64,000 bases of DNA from Skeletonema marinoi (taxonomy: Eukaryota; Bacillariophyta; Thalassiosirophyceae; Thalassiosirales; Thalassiosiraceae), in contig CM060493.1 in assembly GCA_030544225.1 (NCBI GenBank), positions 2,542,001 through 2,606,000 of the forward strand. The letters run 5' to 3'. Of the stretch, positions 39,899-50,124 are shown in pieces (position 1 is the first letter of the stretch; each line of letters opens with the position of its first letter). A model generated the notes under the pieces. The model was given only the letters and a program-made list of their open reading frames with translations, searched no databases and was not told where the DNA came from. The position numbers and the translations under genes are program-made.

Positions 39899-42538
39899 AT
39901 GTCGAATTCATCAAATTATCGGACTCCACCGCGTCCTGGAGTCCGTGTCTCGTCTCGCTCGTCTACCAACGTCCCAGCTGGGTTGGGGGGATCAGCGGCG
40001 AGAGTTCTGTCAGTTGCGATGGATGTTCGCACTCCCAGTTCACCCAGTTCATGCAGTTCATGGAGTTCTGGGCCTGTCAGGCCACACGCATCTGCTGATG
40101 CATCCTCACCTCCGGTGAGGGCCCTATTTCGGCCTCCGCTCGGCGGAGCCCACTCTGTTAGCGTCGGTTCTATGAATGTTCCTGGACGTAACAGATCAAC
40201 AGCATCTCATGCCAAAACATCTCCTTCGCCTAGCGTGTGTGGAGGAGGAGGAGGGGGAAGTCAACTTGACATCAAGTCAGTTCCTCCTCACATGCCGGCG
40301 AATAATGATATGCACTTTTCGTCTGGTTTATCAGTTCGAGTTCCTATGCCAGGGACCGAGCGTGTTCAGCTTGATCATGACTACAAATCTGCTTCTGTAC
40401 TATTGGATGTTGAAGATTATGTTGGTGGGTCAAGCGTCATGAGGAGGACACCTTTAAGTGTTCTTCTCCCGGTTATTTTGGTTATTACGCATCAGTTTCT
40501 TCGACCTCTGGTGTGTATGTTGTTCCCCTTCCTGAACAATTCACTACTGCTGTGTGATATAAAGCACCTTCTTCAGTCGATTGTGTATCGAGTCGTCCTC
40601 TTCCTAATGACTTCGTCGATTTGGAATCTATCAAGTGTCGGAATGTTTCTCTACGTTTGTTGGCGTGTGGTTGTAACATGTAGTTCAGCCAGCACTGGTC
40701 TTCCTCGTCTTAAGAAACGTGGCACTGAGTCTCCACTACGCAGTGTGTATGTGTGTCTCAGAAGGAGAGTTCTTCAAGTTCTACCGCATCGTCTTTTCAG
40801 CGTCAAGGCTATCTTCAACGTTGACAGCAGTGCATCAGTTTGCAACGATAAGGTGGAAGAAGTCTCTTTGGATATCCCCACTTCATTTGTCTCCACTACC
40901 GTCGCGCCTTCCAAGTTCTCCAAGAAAAGGTTATTTGAGTCGGCGGCAACGTCAATGGAAACAGTATTAAATTGCTCTTTTACTGGATTTATCTTCGATA
41001 CTACCAAGGCCAGTTCATTCGTCAAGTCTCCTCGATCTATATTGGAATCAAGTAGAGTTCGTGTCTTGCCAAGTATTGGAGCATCAGTTAGAGTGTCAGG
41101 ATCCGAGCGTGATCCTACTCCTTCGCCTTGCAATTGCGGAGGAGGAGGAGGAAGTCATTTTGACAACAAGTTTACTCCTCCTTTCATGCCGGCGATGAAT
41201 GATGATCACTCTTCGTCTGCATCAGTTCGAGTCTTTATGGGACAGATCTCGGCTGTTCGTCCTTTGTCCCTCTCCCTTATTGATCCGGGCATCTATCAGC
41301 TACTCTTCGCAGCTGCCTTCGCCTTTGCCCTTCAGTTCTACCAAATGGATCATATTCATTACTCCCTTCGAGTTTCTTCGAGTCTAGTTCTTCTTTTGGC
41401 GGTGTCCTTCGTTGCAGTTACAAATGTCTACAAGAATGTGTTCTTCCATGGCATCACTTCATCTTCAACGTTGCCCATGCCTGTCTTCAAACGTTACCAT
41501 CGTCGTTGTCGTCTTGACAAGCATCGTATCAGAAGGAGCTATTCAACCAACCGTCTGTTTCGCCGTGGCCCCCGTCTTCGCCCTCGTCGGAAACCTCCTT
41601 ATGAACTTAGTTCTACCCATCATGACAACATAGTTCTCCCTACAATTGCTTCGACCCTTCCTTGGTTTGTCCATCCTCATGTTGACGACTACATTCAACG
41701 TGATACTACATCAGAAGGAGTTTCGTTCTTAGTATCAGAAGGAGAAAGTATGCAGTCTATCAACCACAACTGGAACCAACGTATTCGCCTTCGTGATAAA
41801 AGCATCAAGCGGAAACTTCGTCTAGTTAATCCGTATCCGACCGTCAAGAATCACCGCATCTGTCCTCGTGATAAGTCCTTGTTAGGAATCTTCGACGATC
41901 ATCCTCTTGAAAGTACTCTTCTTAGTGCAACTCAATCTTCCTGTTGGTCCAAACGCAACAACAATTTTGGATCTCTTTTCTCTGGCAATGTTGTCAGACT
42001 CCTTGGATCTCGTCTCAAGAAGAAGCACAGAATTGTCCCCATGACTCACTTGTATCTATTTGATTGCGAACTTGCGAAGTCGTTCTACGATCGCGGTCTG
42101 CAGCAATCTACATTTGATCCATGTGTGTTCTTTAGTGACAAGGTCGTTGCCGTTCTCTTTGATGGCGGTACAATATTCAGTGCCGAGTTTGATCTAGATA
42201 TCCAAGACATCCTGTTTCGTCTTCAAGAAGAAGATTCAACCTTCAACGCACAAGATATCTACTCGCAATCTATCTCTACCAGTTCTCAAGTTCAAGATAC
42301 TGAAGTCTTGCTTCCAGAAGGAGCATCGTCCTACTTCATCATCTTCCTCGAGACATGTTCCCGTTTAGCTCATCGCAGTCGCCCAAATATTGAGCCTATT
42401 GCAGATGACTTCTTTCAGTTTTTGTTTTCCTTCGTGTCGAGTCTCTTCGGTACAATTATCTTCCAATACTTGCGGAAGAAATCAATGTTGACTTTAGAGC
42501 GACTTGTCTGTTCGAGAAGGAGTGTGATTGGTGGCTAA
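39899..42538 (+). CDS. Long internal reading frame of LTR element A (879 codons)
   Basis: It is one uninterrupted frame that starts MSNSSNYRTPPRPG and ends inside the right LTR. The N-terminal part is Ser/Pro/Gly-rich. A Cys-Gly-run block (CGGGGGG...PPHMPAN) recurs later in altered form, so an internal duplication is likely. Near the end, FYDRGLQQSTFDPCVFF resembles a region of copia-type polymerases. No complete gag, protease, integrase or polymerase is seen. Confidence 0.5.
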   Translation: MSNSSNYRTPPRPGVRVSSRSSTNVPAGLGGSAARVLSVAMDVRTPSSPSSCSSWSSGPVRPHASADASSPPVRALFRPPLGGAHSVSVGSMNVPGRNRSTASHAKTSPSPSVCGGGGGGSQLDIKSVPPHMPANNDMHFSSGLSVRVPMPGTERVQLDHDYKSASVLLDVEDYVGGSSVMRRTPLSVLLPVILVITHQFLRPLVCMLFPFLNNSLLLCDIKHLLQSIVYRVVLFLMTSSIWNLSSVGMFLYVCWRVVVTCSSASTGLPRLKKRGTESPLRSVYVCLRRRVLQVLPHRLFSVKAIFNVDSSASVCNDKVEEVSLDIPTSFVSTTVAPSKFSKKRLFESAATSMETVLNCSFTGFIFDTTKASSFVKSPRSILESSRVRVLPSIGASVRVSGSERDPTPSPCNCGGGGGSHFDNKFTPPFMPAMNDDHSSSASVRVFMGQISAVRPLSLSLIDPGIYQLLFAAAFAFALQFYQMDHIHYSLRVSSSLVLLLAVSFVAVTNVYKNVFFHGITSSSTLPMPVFKRYHRRCRLDKHRIRRSYSTNRLFRRGPRLRPRRKPPYELSSTHHDNIVLPTIASTLPWFVHPHVDDYIQRDTTSEGVSFLVSEGESMQSINHNWNQRIRLRDKSIKRKLRLVNPYPTVKNHRICPRDKSLLGIFDDHPLESTLLSATQSSCWSKRNNNFGSLFSGNVVRLLGSRLKKKHRIVPMTHLYLFDCELAKSFYDRGLQQSTFDPCVFFSDKVVAVLFDGGTIFSAEFDLDIQDILFRLQEEDSTFNAQDIYSQSISTSSQVQDTEVLLPEGASSYFIIFLETCSRLAHRSRPNIEPIADDFFQFLFSFVSSLFGTIIFQYLRKKSMLTLERLVCSRRSVIGG

Positions 42539-42933
42539 GTGAGACAATCACTGCCAGTCCGTGTCACTCCGTGTACCAAATATTCAATATATGTCTCACG
42601 ATTACAGACTATTCTGTGATTGTGTCCGTTGGGTGGGCGCATCTCTGAGATGCGAGCACCTCATTTTGCCACATCTACGTGAGTATAGCGAAAGACGTCG
42701 TCGTCTGAAGCTCACTGTTTAGTTCTGTTTAGCATCTGCTCTGTTCAGCAACTGTTTTAGTACTTCCTTTACAGTCAAATAATACTTATAAGACCCCTGT
42801 TATCAAGCATATCGGTCTTTATCATCATCGATTATCCGTACATCGACTCCACCTGACGAGTAGCACCGAGCAGCACTCTTCTCCGCTGGTACGGCCAGTG
42901 TCCGCCAATCAAGGCAACTGGCTACCTATCACA

Positions 42934-43058
42934 GTTGGTCGACATCCGACATCGACATGTGGTCGACACTTGGTCGATAGCAACAAGTATCGACCGTCGA
43001 TAGTTGGTCGATAGTTGACAATAGAGAGGTCGATAGTTAGTCGATAGTTGGTCGATAG
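42934..43058. repeat. TCGATAGTTGG minisatellite, copy 1
   Basis: GGTCGATAGTTGGTCGATA-type units are tandemly and irregularly repeated. The part left of LTR element A (38885-38901) belongs to the same tract. Confidence 0.7.
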
Positions 43059-44010
43059 CTCTCACTCTTAGCTTCAACACTACTTATTATTGCAACGGTG
43101 GACAACACCGCACCAACAAACTACATACTTCTGAAGTGACACACATAAGTAGGTATTATTCGCCAAAGCATCTCTTGATTGTTGCATCTCTTGCATCACC
43201 CAACCTGCACAGCCATATGAAGCAGTCAGCATTCAGCAATAAGAAAGTAAGCAGTCTCGGACCATGGACAAGAAGATAATCAGTATTAATACATATGTTT
43301 GCTATCTTCAACAACAGAGAGCCTCGGCAAGATGCACCGATTGAGCGTTGAGCGGCATTCTCCACACAAGCAGCGCCTCAAGAGGAGGCAGTCAACGATG
43401 ATTTGACATAGGCATCTCTTAAAGCGTTGAACATAATGAGTTGAAAGCCTATAGCAACATCTAAGATGAGCCCAAAGAACTCCCAAAGTATATGAACCTG
43501 ATGGTATGGAAGACGGAGACAGACCAACGAACTTTAAGTAATCCTAAGTAGTCACAAGGACGATGAAATGTTCCATCATGTGGTGTTGGCTAATGACGGC
43601 GAAGAATCTGTTGTTGAATATGACGCTCTTTTGTGAGTTTCCGCCCACACTATTTGGGTGCTCGACTTGACGAAAATGCTCCAAAACTACTCCGTCCAGT
43701 AGAGCTCGTGATGCCATCAGCCGTCTCGCCGTATTGTAGTCTCGGGTGCCGTTTCATCTGCACATTCCTCCGCCACCAGTAGCAGCACTCCTGCCAATAG
43801 CAACAATAGAGAAGGACGAGGGAATCGTCGGCGGAACTCAGATGTTATTTTTGCAGGACGTTTGGAGGAGCCCGTGGGAGAAGTCATCGAGTATGTTTGG
43901 GGCCTTACAATATGTATTGCAGTGTGTCTCGCCAAAAAGTGTCTTTAATTCAATAAGAAGTGGATAAGAACATCCATTACATCCCCTGTAATGTCTGCGG
44001 AAAGATTGGG

Positions 44011-44131
44011 CGGTCGACACTTAGTCGATAGTTGGTCGATAGTTACAAGTATCGACCGTCGATAGTTGGTCGATACTTGTCGACATTTTGGTCGACAGAT
44101 GGTCGATAGATGGTCGATAGATGGTCGATAC
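44011..44131. repeat. TCGATAGTTGG minisatellite, copy 2
   Basis: It is the same type as 42934-43058, sharing AAGTATCGACCGTCGATAG in the same orientation. It then runs into repeats of GATGGTCGATA. Confidence 0.7.
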
Positions 44132-44319
44132 TTTTAAGACACTAGTACAGTAACTTACTACCACGTGTGTGTTGCTGACAGCTGACAGCTGGATGTTTTT
44201 GCAATGGGAAACTTTTTGAAAAGGGCTAAATCCTGGAATGTGGTGAAATGAGAAATGATGTAAGTAGTAGGAGTAGCAGCGAAGTTAGATTGGTACACAT
44301 CATATCAAGCTCGACTAGA

Positions 44320-44445
44320 GAGGAGGAGTGTGCCGGAGGCATGGAGCAAATTCATACGCAAACTATGATATGCAGCAGTGAATGATGCACAAATTATGCT
44401 GTCAAATGAGGAGTGTGCATGAGGCATGGCAAAGGCAAAGCTGTT
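44320..44445 (+). pseudogene. Remnant of a zinc-finger-repeat gene
   Basis: GAGGAGTGTGCCGGAGGCAT and GAGGAGTGTGCATGAGGCAT are diverged copies of the codons for GGVC-x-RHG in the WRKY19-type repeats. Frames are disrupted. The sequence just before (about 44205-44240) matches 25968-26005 inverted, so it derives from an old copy of the cluster. Confidence 0.6.
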
Positions 44446-45249
44446 TTAGAAGTATGGTGGAAGCAACATTGTCGATTCTTCTGACTGACCCCGTGGTACG
44501 TGACCATGCATGAACAAGCTTGTGTCCACTCCAGCGACGTCAAGAGTCTGACCTAACGATCAGTTATGGTAAGGTACGTATTGCTTGTCACTGTGTCTGA
44601 TTTATGATTTCATAGCATTACCACTACCACTACCATGCTTATATAGTTGCCTTTCGTACACAAACATCAATGTCCAGATGATAACTACTGTGGTGCGTTT
44701 GGTAGGAAGAGGTACAAAGTCTTGTGAAACTCAGCTTCAAAAGTACTTCTGTACCTACTTATGAGTCAGCCCTTTCAATTTCAATTTCAATCCTCCATGT
44801 CCACCGTCCGGTCGGCATCTTTTGTGAGGAATGAGGAAGAGAAGAGACACACGGTGTCTGCATGAACCCGGTCGGCACTCAACTACTTGTCCTGCAGTAA
44901 CAAGACGCGACATGCAAAACTAAATATCCCTCTAACTGGCCCTTTCGACGCTCCCCATCTCCTAAAGGCGAAACCATCCATTTAAATAGTGACGTTCGTG
45001 AATCCACCACGTCAACATTGAACGAACGGACACCACCCAGATGCAATCCCCTCCGTTCAAAAATCCAACGGCAGCGGCCAAAATAGCAAGTGTACCTCAA
45101 CCACAACGAAACGAGGGCCATTTCGCTCAACAACAGTAAACAAGGCCCATTTGTTTCGCTGTCAACACACACATGTGCATCGGTGCACATAAGCCTGGTA
45201 AGAACAATCGCACTCCCTCGGCCTTCTTTGGCCATAGATACTTGTAGTC

Positions 45250-47676
45250 ATGTCATCGCAGCAGCAGCGGCTTCCCAGTGGTTATTTTAATAACTATGGT
45301 GGGGGAACTAACGGTCCCGGAGGCTCCTCAACTGATGGCCGTGGCAATTCATCCTCAGCTGGTAATGATGCATCCTCCATGATGATGCCCAACAGCAGAG
45401 CCATGATGAATCAACAGCAGCAGCAACATTCTCATCAACTATCCAGTCTTCAATTCCATCAATACAACATGGAGACAGCATCTAAAATGAGTAGTAATAG
45501 CGCTGCGCAGTTGTTAACGGCGGCTCATCGAATGAGCAATAGTGGAGGTGATGCTGCCAACTTTATGGGTGGTCAAGATGCTTCAATGCTGGGTCAATTT
45601 CAATCGTGTCAGCAGCCGCCGCATCATTTCAGTCCAGCTGCTGCTGTCAATCACCACAACTTGAAGCAGCAGAGTCAACAGCAGCAGCAGCAGCAGCAGT
45701 TGGGAGGTTCATCATCACCACCCAAACAACCGCAACTACATGATTCACCTAACTCCTCCTCCATTTCATCCATGGCTCATCAACAGACGAAACATCCTCA
45801 TCATCCATCCACTCCCCAACAACAACAACAACAACAACAGCCCCCACCATTTGTCTTTGACGGATACGCAGGCTGGGTCTGCCGCCACTGCTCCCACCTA
45901 ACCCACTACTACCGTGGTCCCAACTACGTATGGATGGGTGGCCAGCAACCTCCTCCGCAGCATTTTGTCGAGGCTCATTTGAGGATTTGTCCGGCGGTCA
46001 ATAATTTGCCTTGGGCTAGTCGAGGTGGTGGTGGGAGTTTGCAGGGTATGATGGGTGGTAGTGGTGGTGGGCAGTCCATGCAGCAGCAGCCTTCGCAGCA
46101 GCATCCGTCAAACGTTCCGACCAGTAGTCCAATAGCAAGAAATAATGAGCAGCAACAAGAAGGGCCACGAGGGCCCTCCTCTACAAGAAAACGAAAACAC
46201 GAAGTCTCCTCCAATATCAATCATCCGCCTTCATCCGATGGTGCTGGTGCTGGTAGTGGGATGGAGTTGTCTATTCTGCAAGCTCCTTCGTTAATGACAA
46301 CTAGTGGTGGTGATGCTACCAACACTTCTCGATCAGCCTCCTTGTGGCCGAGTAACACCTTTCCTTCATCCGGAATGTTCTCTCAATGGCCAACTGCTGG
46401 TGCTGGTGGTGGAAGTATGCCTCAAGGAATGATGAGTGGGATGCCTCAAGGAATGATGGGTGGTGGTGGTATTGGTATGCCTACTGGAATGATGAATCCA
46501 GCAGGACTTGGTGATGGCGGTGGTGGTGGAGGTGTCTCCATGAACCCCCCTCCACCGTCGGAACGATGGAGTCCTCCTCATTCGACGACGAAGATGATGA
46601 TGATGCAAGGTTCCACCATGGTGGGTGATACCATGCCTCCTCCATCAGCAGCAGCTACTCCAGCAGCATCATCGAAGCAACCTGGAGTTGTTCACACTAG
46701 CTCCATCTATCCTCAGTCTTCCCAACAACATCAACAGCATTCTACCAACACGAACACCACCATGATGCATCACTTTCCTCCTCCATCCAGTGGCACCACC
46801 AAGAAGCAACGAGGATCCAACACCACCACCCCCAAAAAAGTCAAACCAACACCCATCCACACAGGAATCGACAGCACCGACGAAGACTACGCCAAAGCCC
46901 TCTCCCTCCTTCGCACCAAAGCCGCCGAAATGCCCCCACTACCCCCCTCCATAACCGGGTGCAACGACGATAAAATCTCCCTCATTGAAGAAGGAGATGC
47001 CACCCTCCTAACTGACTACTTTTACTACATTATGCTCCAACTGTCGGTATGTCGCCTTACTGAAAAAGACCGTAAGACACGTGGAGGGAAACGTCAAGAT
47101 GTCGCGGTGGGGTATGGTGGACTCCAATGTGTCCATTGTGCCACTGCCCCGTCGGCACGTAAATTCTTTTGGTCCAATGTCGATCGATTGGCGAATAGCT
47201 TTGCCGGTATTCCCGATCATGTATTGACGTGTAAGATGTGTCCCAAGGATGTGGTGGAGGCATTGTTGGTGTTGAAGGGACGGCATAATGTGCAGATGAG
47301 TTGTTTGACGAGGGGGAGTCAGAAGCATTTTTTTCGGAGGATGTGGAAGAGGTTGCATGATGGGGATGGTGTTGCTGCTGGAGCGGCTGGTGGTGGTAGT
47401 GGTGATGGGGCTGTTGCTGGTGGGGCTGCTTTGGCGTCTCTCAAGGGTAGTTCTGCGGCTACTACTACTGGTGATGTTGTTGAGTTGCCACCATCTCTCG
47501 GCAATGATGATGCTGCTGCTGCTACTGAGAGACTCTCTCTTGACAGTGATGCTGCTGCCGAGTCACTCAAGAAGTCAGTTACCCAAAGTCCTCCTGATGA
47601 GGAGGAGAATGATGGTTCGTCGGTCCCTTCGCCCCAAGATAAATCAGACAATGGTCCCGCTTGCATTCCTGTTTGA
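45250..47676 (+). CDS. Large Gln/His/Gly-rich putative nuclear regulator, 808 aa
   Basis: It starts at ATG 45250 (MSSQQQRLPSGYFNNYGGG). Long Gln, Gly and Ser runs fill residues 1-200 and 260-535. Two folded islands stand out. Island 1 (~201-260) has GWVCRHCSHLTHYYRG and AHLRICPAV, a C-x2-C...H...C pattern that may bind zinc. Island 2 (~540-706) has LTDYFYYIMLQLSVCRLTEK, GLQCVHCATAPSARKFFWS, VDRLANSFAGIPDHVLTCKM, and SQKHFFRRMWKRLHD. Island 2 resembles a domain I have seen in other diatom predicted proteins, but it has no name I can give. Gln-rich regions plus zinc-like motifs suggest a chromatin or transcription role (inference). The gene is unspliced. Confidence 0.8.
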   Translation: MSSQQQRLPSGYFNNYGGGTNGPGGSSTDGRGNSSSAGNDASSMMMPNSRAMMNQQQQQHSHQLSSLQFHQYNMETASKMSSNSAAQLLTAAHRMSNSGGDAANFMGGQDASMLGQFQSCQQPPHHFSPAAAVNHHNLKQQSQQQQQQQQLGGSSSPPKQPQLHDSPNSSSISSMAHQQTKHPHHPSTPQQQQQQQQPPPFVFDGYAGWVCRHCSHLTHYYRGPNYVWMGGQQPPPQHFVEAHLRICPAVNNLPWASRGGGGSLQGMMGGSGGGQSMQQQPSQQHPSNVPTSSPIARNNEQQQEGPRGPSSTRKRKHEVSSNINHPPSSDGAGAGSGMELSILQAPSLMTTSGGDATNTSRSASLWPSNTFPSSGMFSQWPTAGAGGGSMPQGMMSGMPQGMMGGGGIGMPTGMMNPAGLGDGGGGGGVSMNPPPPSERWSPPHSTTKMMMMQGSTMVGDTMPPPSAAATPAASSKQPGVVHTSSIYPQSSQQHQQHSTNTNTTMMHHFPPPSSGTTKKQRGSNTTTPKKVKPTPIHTGIDSTDEDYAKALSLLRTKAAEMPPLPPSITGCNDDKISLIEEGDATLLTDYFYYIMLQLSVCRLTEKDRKTRGGKRQDVAVGYGGLQCVHCATAPSARKFFWSNVDRLANSFAGIPDHVLTCKMCPKDVVEALLVLKGRHNVQMSCLTRGSQKHFFRRMWKRLHDGDGVAAGAAGGGSGDGAVAGGAALASLKGSSAATTTGDVVELPPSLGNDDAAAATERLSLDSDAAAESLKKSVTQSPPDEEENDGSSVPSPQDKSDNGPACIPV

Positions 47677-49161
47677 AGGGGATGATTGACCCCTCAGTGA
47701 TCATCTGGAACTGGATGGAGGATCATTTTTACGACCTTAAGTGGTCGATCGTCACTTGAAGTTGGTCTGATGTCGAATCTCTCTCGACCTTATGGAGATG
47801 ACACCTCCTCCTCATCGTTGTCGTCGTCCCATGTCCGCTCCCTTCCTCGGTAGTGGTTGCAGTAACAGTGATCTCAGTCAGTAAGGAGATAGCGTGCAGC
47901 ACAGCTATCGACTGTGGTTCATTGGCATGAAGTCGAGACATTACGATCAGAGATGGCATCTTGATGGCATATGACCATCTACTATGACCCCACTGTCACA
48001 TCGACTCCGATCTTCAAGTGATGTGTTAATGACCCCAGTCAGCTCAAATAACTCCGTACCTGCAGCTGATGGGCATCCTGGCCAAGCTGATGTTTAGTAT
48101 GGCGAGGCCATTCTCCTATCTTTATTGTATAGATGATAAGACGGAAGAGGGAGGAACCCGGTTTACATTGGGTGTGAGCCGTGAGTACCTGCTTGATCGA
48201 AATTTATGTAGAACAATAGTAATTCCTAAATGAAAGTGTGTCTCTGTTGTTGTAGATCGAGTAGTAGGGTTTAAAAGACTCTTTACCAAAGTAAGTTGGT
48301 GCTATATTGTTGCACAATACGATAGGAGTTTTAGTAGATAATGTCCGTTTGATTTCAATCTCTCTTCATCAAGCATAACGTATGGATAAAAGATCGTTGC
48401 GTGTATCTACGTATCTGACTTGAATCTGGAACTAAAATCAGAATTGGGAGCTGCAATAGTAGGGCTTAGAAGGCTCTGTACCAAAGTAAGTTGGTGCTAT
48501 GTTGTTATTGTTACACAAAGGTAAAACTCCTATTACTTACCAGGTGCATTTTGGAGAGGCAGGTGCATCTGATGACCCCACTGTCACATCCGACTCCCGA
48601 CCTTCAAGTGACTTGTTCATGCTGTCATAATGACCCGGTGTCAGCTTCAAAAAATGACTCCGTCGCCGTCACCTTCAACATGTCGCCGACCACGCACGAT
48701 CATTCCAAGCTGATGTCGAGTATGGCAAGGCCATTCTCCATCTTTATTGAATTGAGATGAGCGAAAGAGGAACCCAGTTTACATTGGGTGTGAGCCGTGA
48801 GTACCTCTTGTCGAAATTTGTGTAGAACAATACTAATTCCTAAATGTGACTTAGTGTCGTTCGTGTATGAGGAACAGGTCTACCGGTATTCAAATGTCTC
48901 GAATGAAATATAATATTGAACTATAATATTTACTCCGGTTTACTGGCCATCAGGCCTATCGCTTTTATCCTACATCGTGATTGGTTGTGACCGCAACGAT
49001 CCCTTTGTATTGCCCTTGAAGGAAGCAAGCGAATCAACTTAGCCGAAGCACACACAAAAATAAATAGAAGGCTCTTAGGCAGTAAGTGAAAGTAGTACTG
49101 ACAACGTGTTCTTACCTTTTGCGCCCAACGCAACACAATAACACCACCGCTAACGAGAACA
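47677..49161. other. Intergenic region with internal duplication
   Basis: About 1.5 kb without a gene. Two direct copies (47979-48240 and 48569-48850) share GACCCCACTGTCACATC, GGTGTGAGCCGTGAGTACCT and TAGAACAATA-TAATTCCTAAATG-type sequence. Inside, ACCAAAGTAAGTTGGTGCTA also occurs twice (about 48287 and 48480). Confidence 0.65.
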
Positions 49162-50019
49162 ATGAACTACTCCCATCCCGAAGATACAATGAACGAGCAA
49201 GGTAATTCAATCGCCGTCGATGCCGCAAGACGCATCGCTCAACTAACGGCAACCAACGCCGCCCTCCGAGAGGCCCTGGCCTCCAAGAATGCACACATTG
49301 AGATGCTCGAAGATAAAATCCTCACCATCTCCGTCGAGCTGGCCTCGTCACGTGCACGTGAAGACGAGCAGAACTTGATGATGCGCCTCTCTCAAATATC
49401 ACAAGTGACCATGATGTCCGAAGATGATAATGGCAACAACGGTCCAACATCAGCTGTCGATGTTAGCATCAAGAGCGCTCCAGGAGCAGCCCAAACGTCC
49501 TCATTCACATCCACCCAATCAGCTCCTCGAATGAGTTTCTTCTCAGGCTGGGGATCCCGAGAGCCTTCCAGTCGCACACTGCAAACTGATGAAACGATGC
49601 AGGATAGTGCCACACGTACACCTCAAGCTTCTGGTGGAGGTGGAGGTATGGGTGGACTCATTGGAAACATGATCCAACTTGATAAAAGTGGTTACGGTGA
49701 AGATTTGAGAGTGAACTTCCCCAGGGGCAGGGGAAGAAGAAATACTATAATGACAGATGAGTCTCCTGTCTCTCCTTCACAAGAGCAACGGAGGATGACA
49801 ATGGTTGGACAATTGTTTCGATTGGGTAAGAGTGAGCGTGCGGGAGAGGATGATGCATTTCCAGAAATAGAGGAAGAAGAACAAGAAGCTCCACAACAAC
49901 AGCAGCGTAGAAGACCGAATCGATCCAAAATGTTAAGGATTCAGGCGAGCACTCGTTTAATTAGTTCGACTGTGGCTTTTCCGAGGGAGGATGATAATTT
50001 GTCTTTGGGATTTGAGTAG
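49162..50019 (+). CDS. CC-family protein 6, 285 aa
   Basis: It starts at ATG 49162 (MNYSHPEDTMNEQGNSIAVD). The coiled coil reads ALREALASKNAHIEMLEDKI then SVELASSRAREDEQN. The linker carries SAPRMSFFSGWGSRE, a motif shared with CC1 (RFSFLPGWGSN). The middle motif is GGLIGNMIQLDKSGYGEDLR and VNFPRGRGRRN, then GQLFRLGKSE, a Glu/Gln run and RRRPNRSKM. The tail is TRLISSTVAFPREDDNLSLG. It lies 15-29 kb from its relatives and belongs to the CC1/CC4/CC6 subgroup. It converges on an LRR gene with only 105 bases between the stops. The frame is intact. Confidence 0.8.
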   Translation: MNYSHPEDTMNEQGNSIAVDAARRIAQLTATNAALREALASKNAHIEMLEDKILTISVELASSRAREDEQNLMMRLSQISQVTMMSEDDNGNNGPTSAVDVSIKSAPGAAQTSSFTSTQSAPRMSFFSGWGSREPSSRTLQTDETMQDSATRTPQASGGGGGMGGLIGNMIQLDKSGYGEDLRVNFPRGRGRRNTIMTDESPVSPSQEQRRMTMVGQLFRLGKSERAGEDDAFPEIEEEEQEAPQQQQRRRPNRSKMLRIQASTRLISSTVAFPREDDNLSLGFE

Positions 50020-50124
50020 TGTATATTGTAATGATTAATAAGAAGGCCTATACGCTCTGAGAGTTTCTTTTGCAAGTACAAGTATAGTTGAGTACATGAT
50101 GTGTCCTCATTACTCAAGTTCGAT

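Larger units (their letters stand above)
38902..42933 (+). mobile_element. LTR retroelement A, 4.0 kb, probably Ty1/copia-derived, young
   Basis: The LTRs are 411 bp each (38902-39312 and 42523-42933), begin TGTGATTGG and end TATCACA, and look identical by eye. GTTGG precedes the left LTR and follows the right one, an exact 5-bp target duplication. The purine-rich GAGAAGGAG lies just before the right LTR. The 3.2 kb interior holds one long reading frame plus small tandem repeats. Only a faint stretch resembles copia reverse transcriptase, so it looks like a non-autonomous, strongly shortened or diverged element moved by a relative's enzymes. Identical LTRs indicate recent insertion. It sits inside a TCGATAGTTGG repeat. 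Confidence 0.88.
43059..45249. other. Gene-poor region between LTR element A and the Gln-rich gene
   Basis: About 2.2 kb containing a second minisatellite tract and a zinc-finger gene remnant (both listed). Small frames around 43.2-43.9 kb have no family support. Confidence 0.45.
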
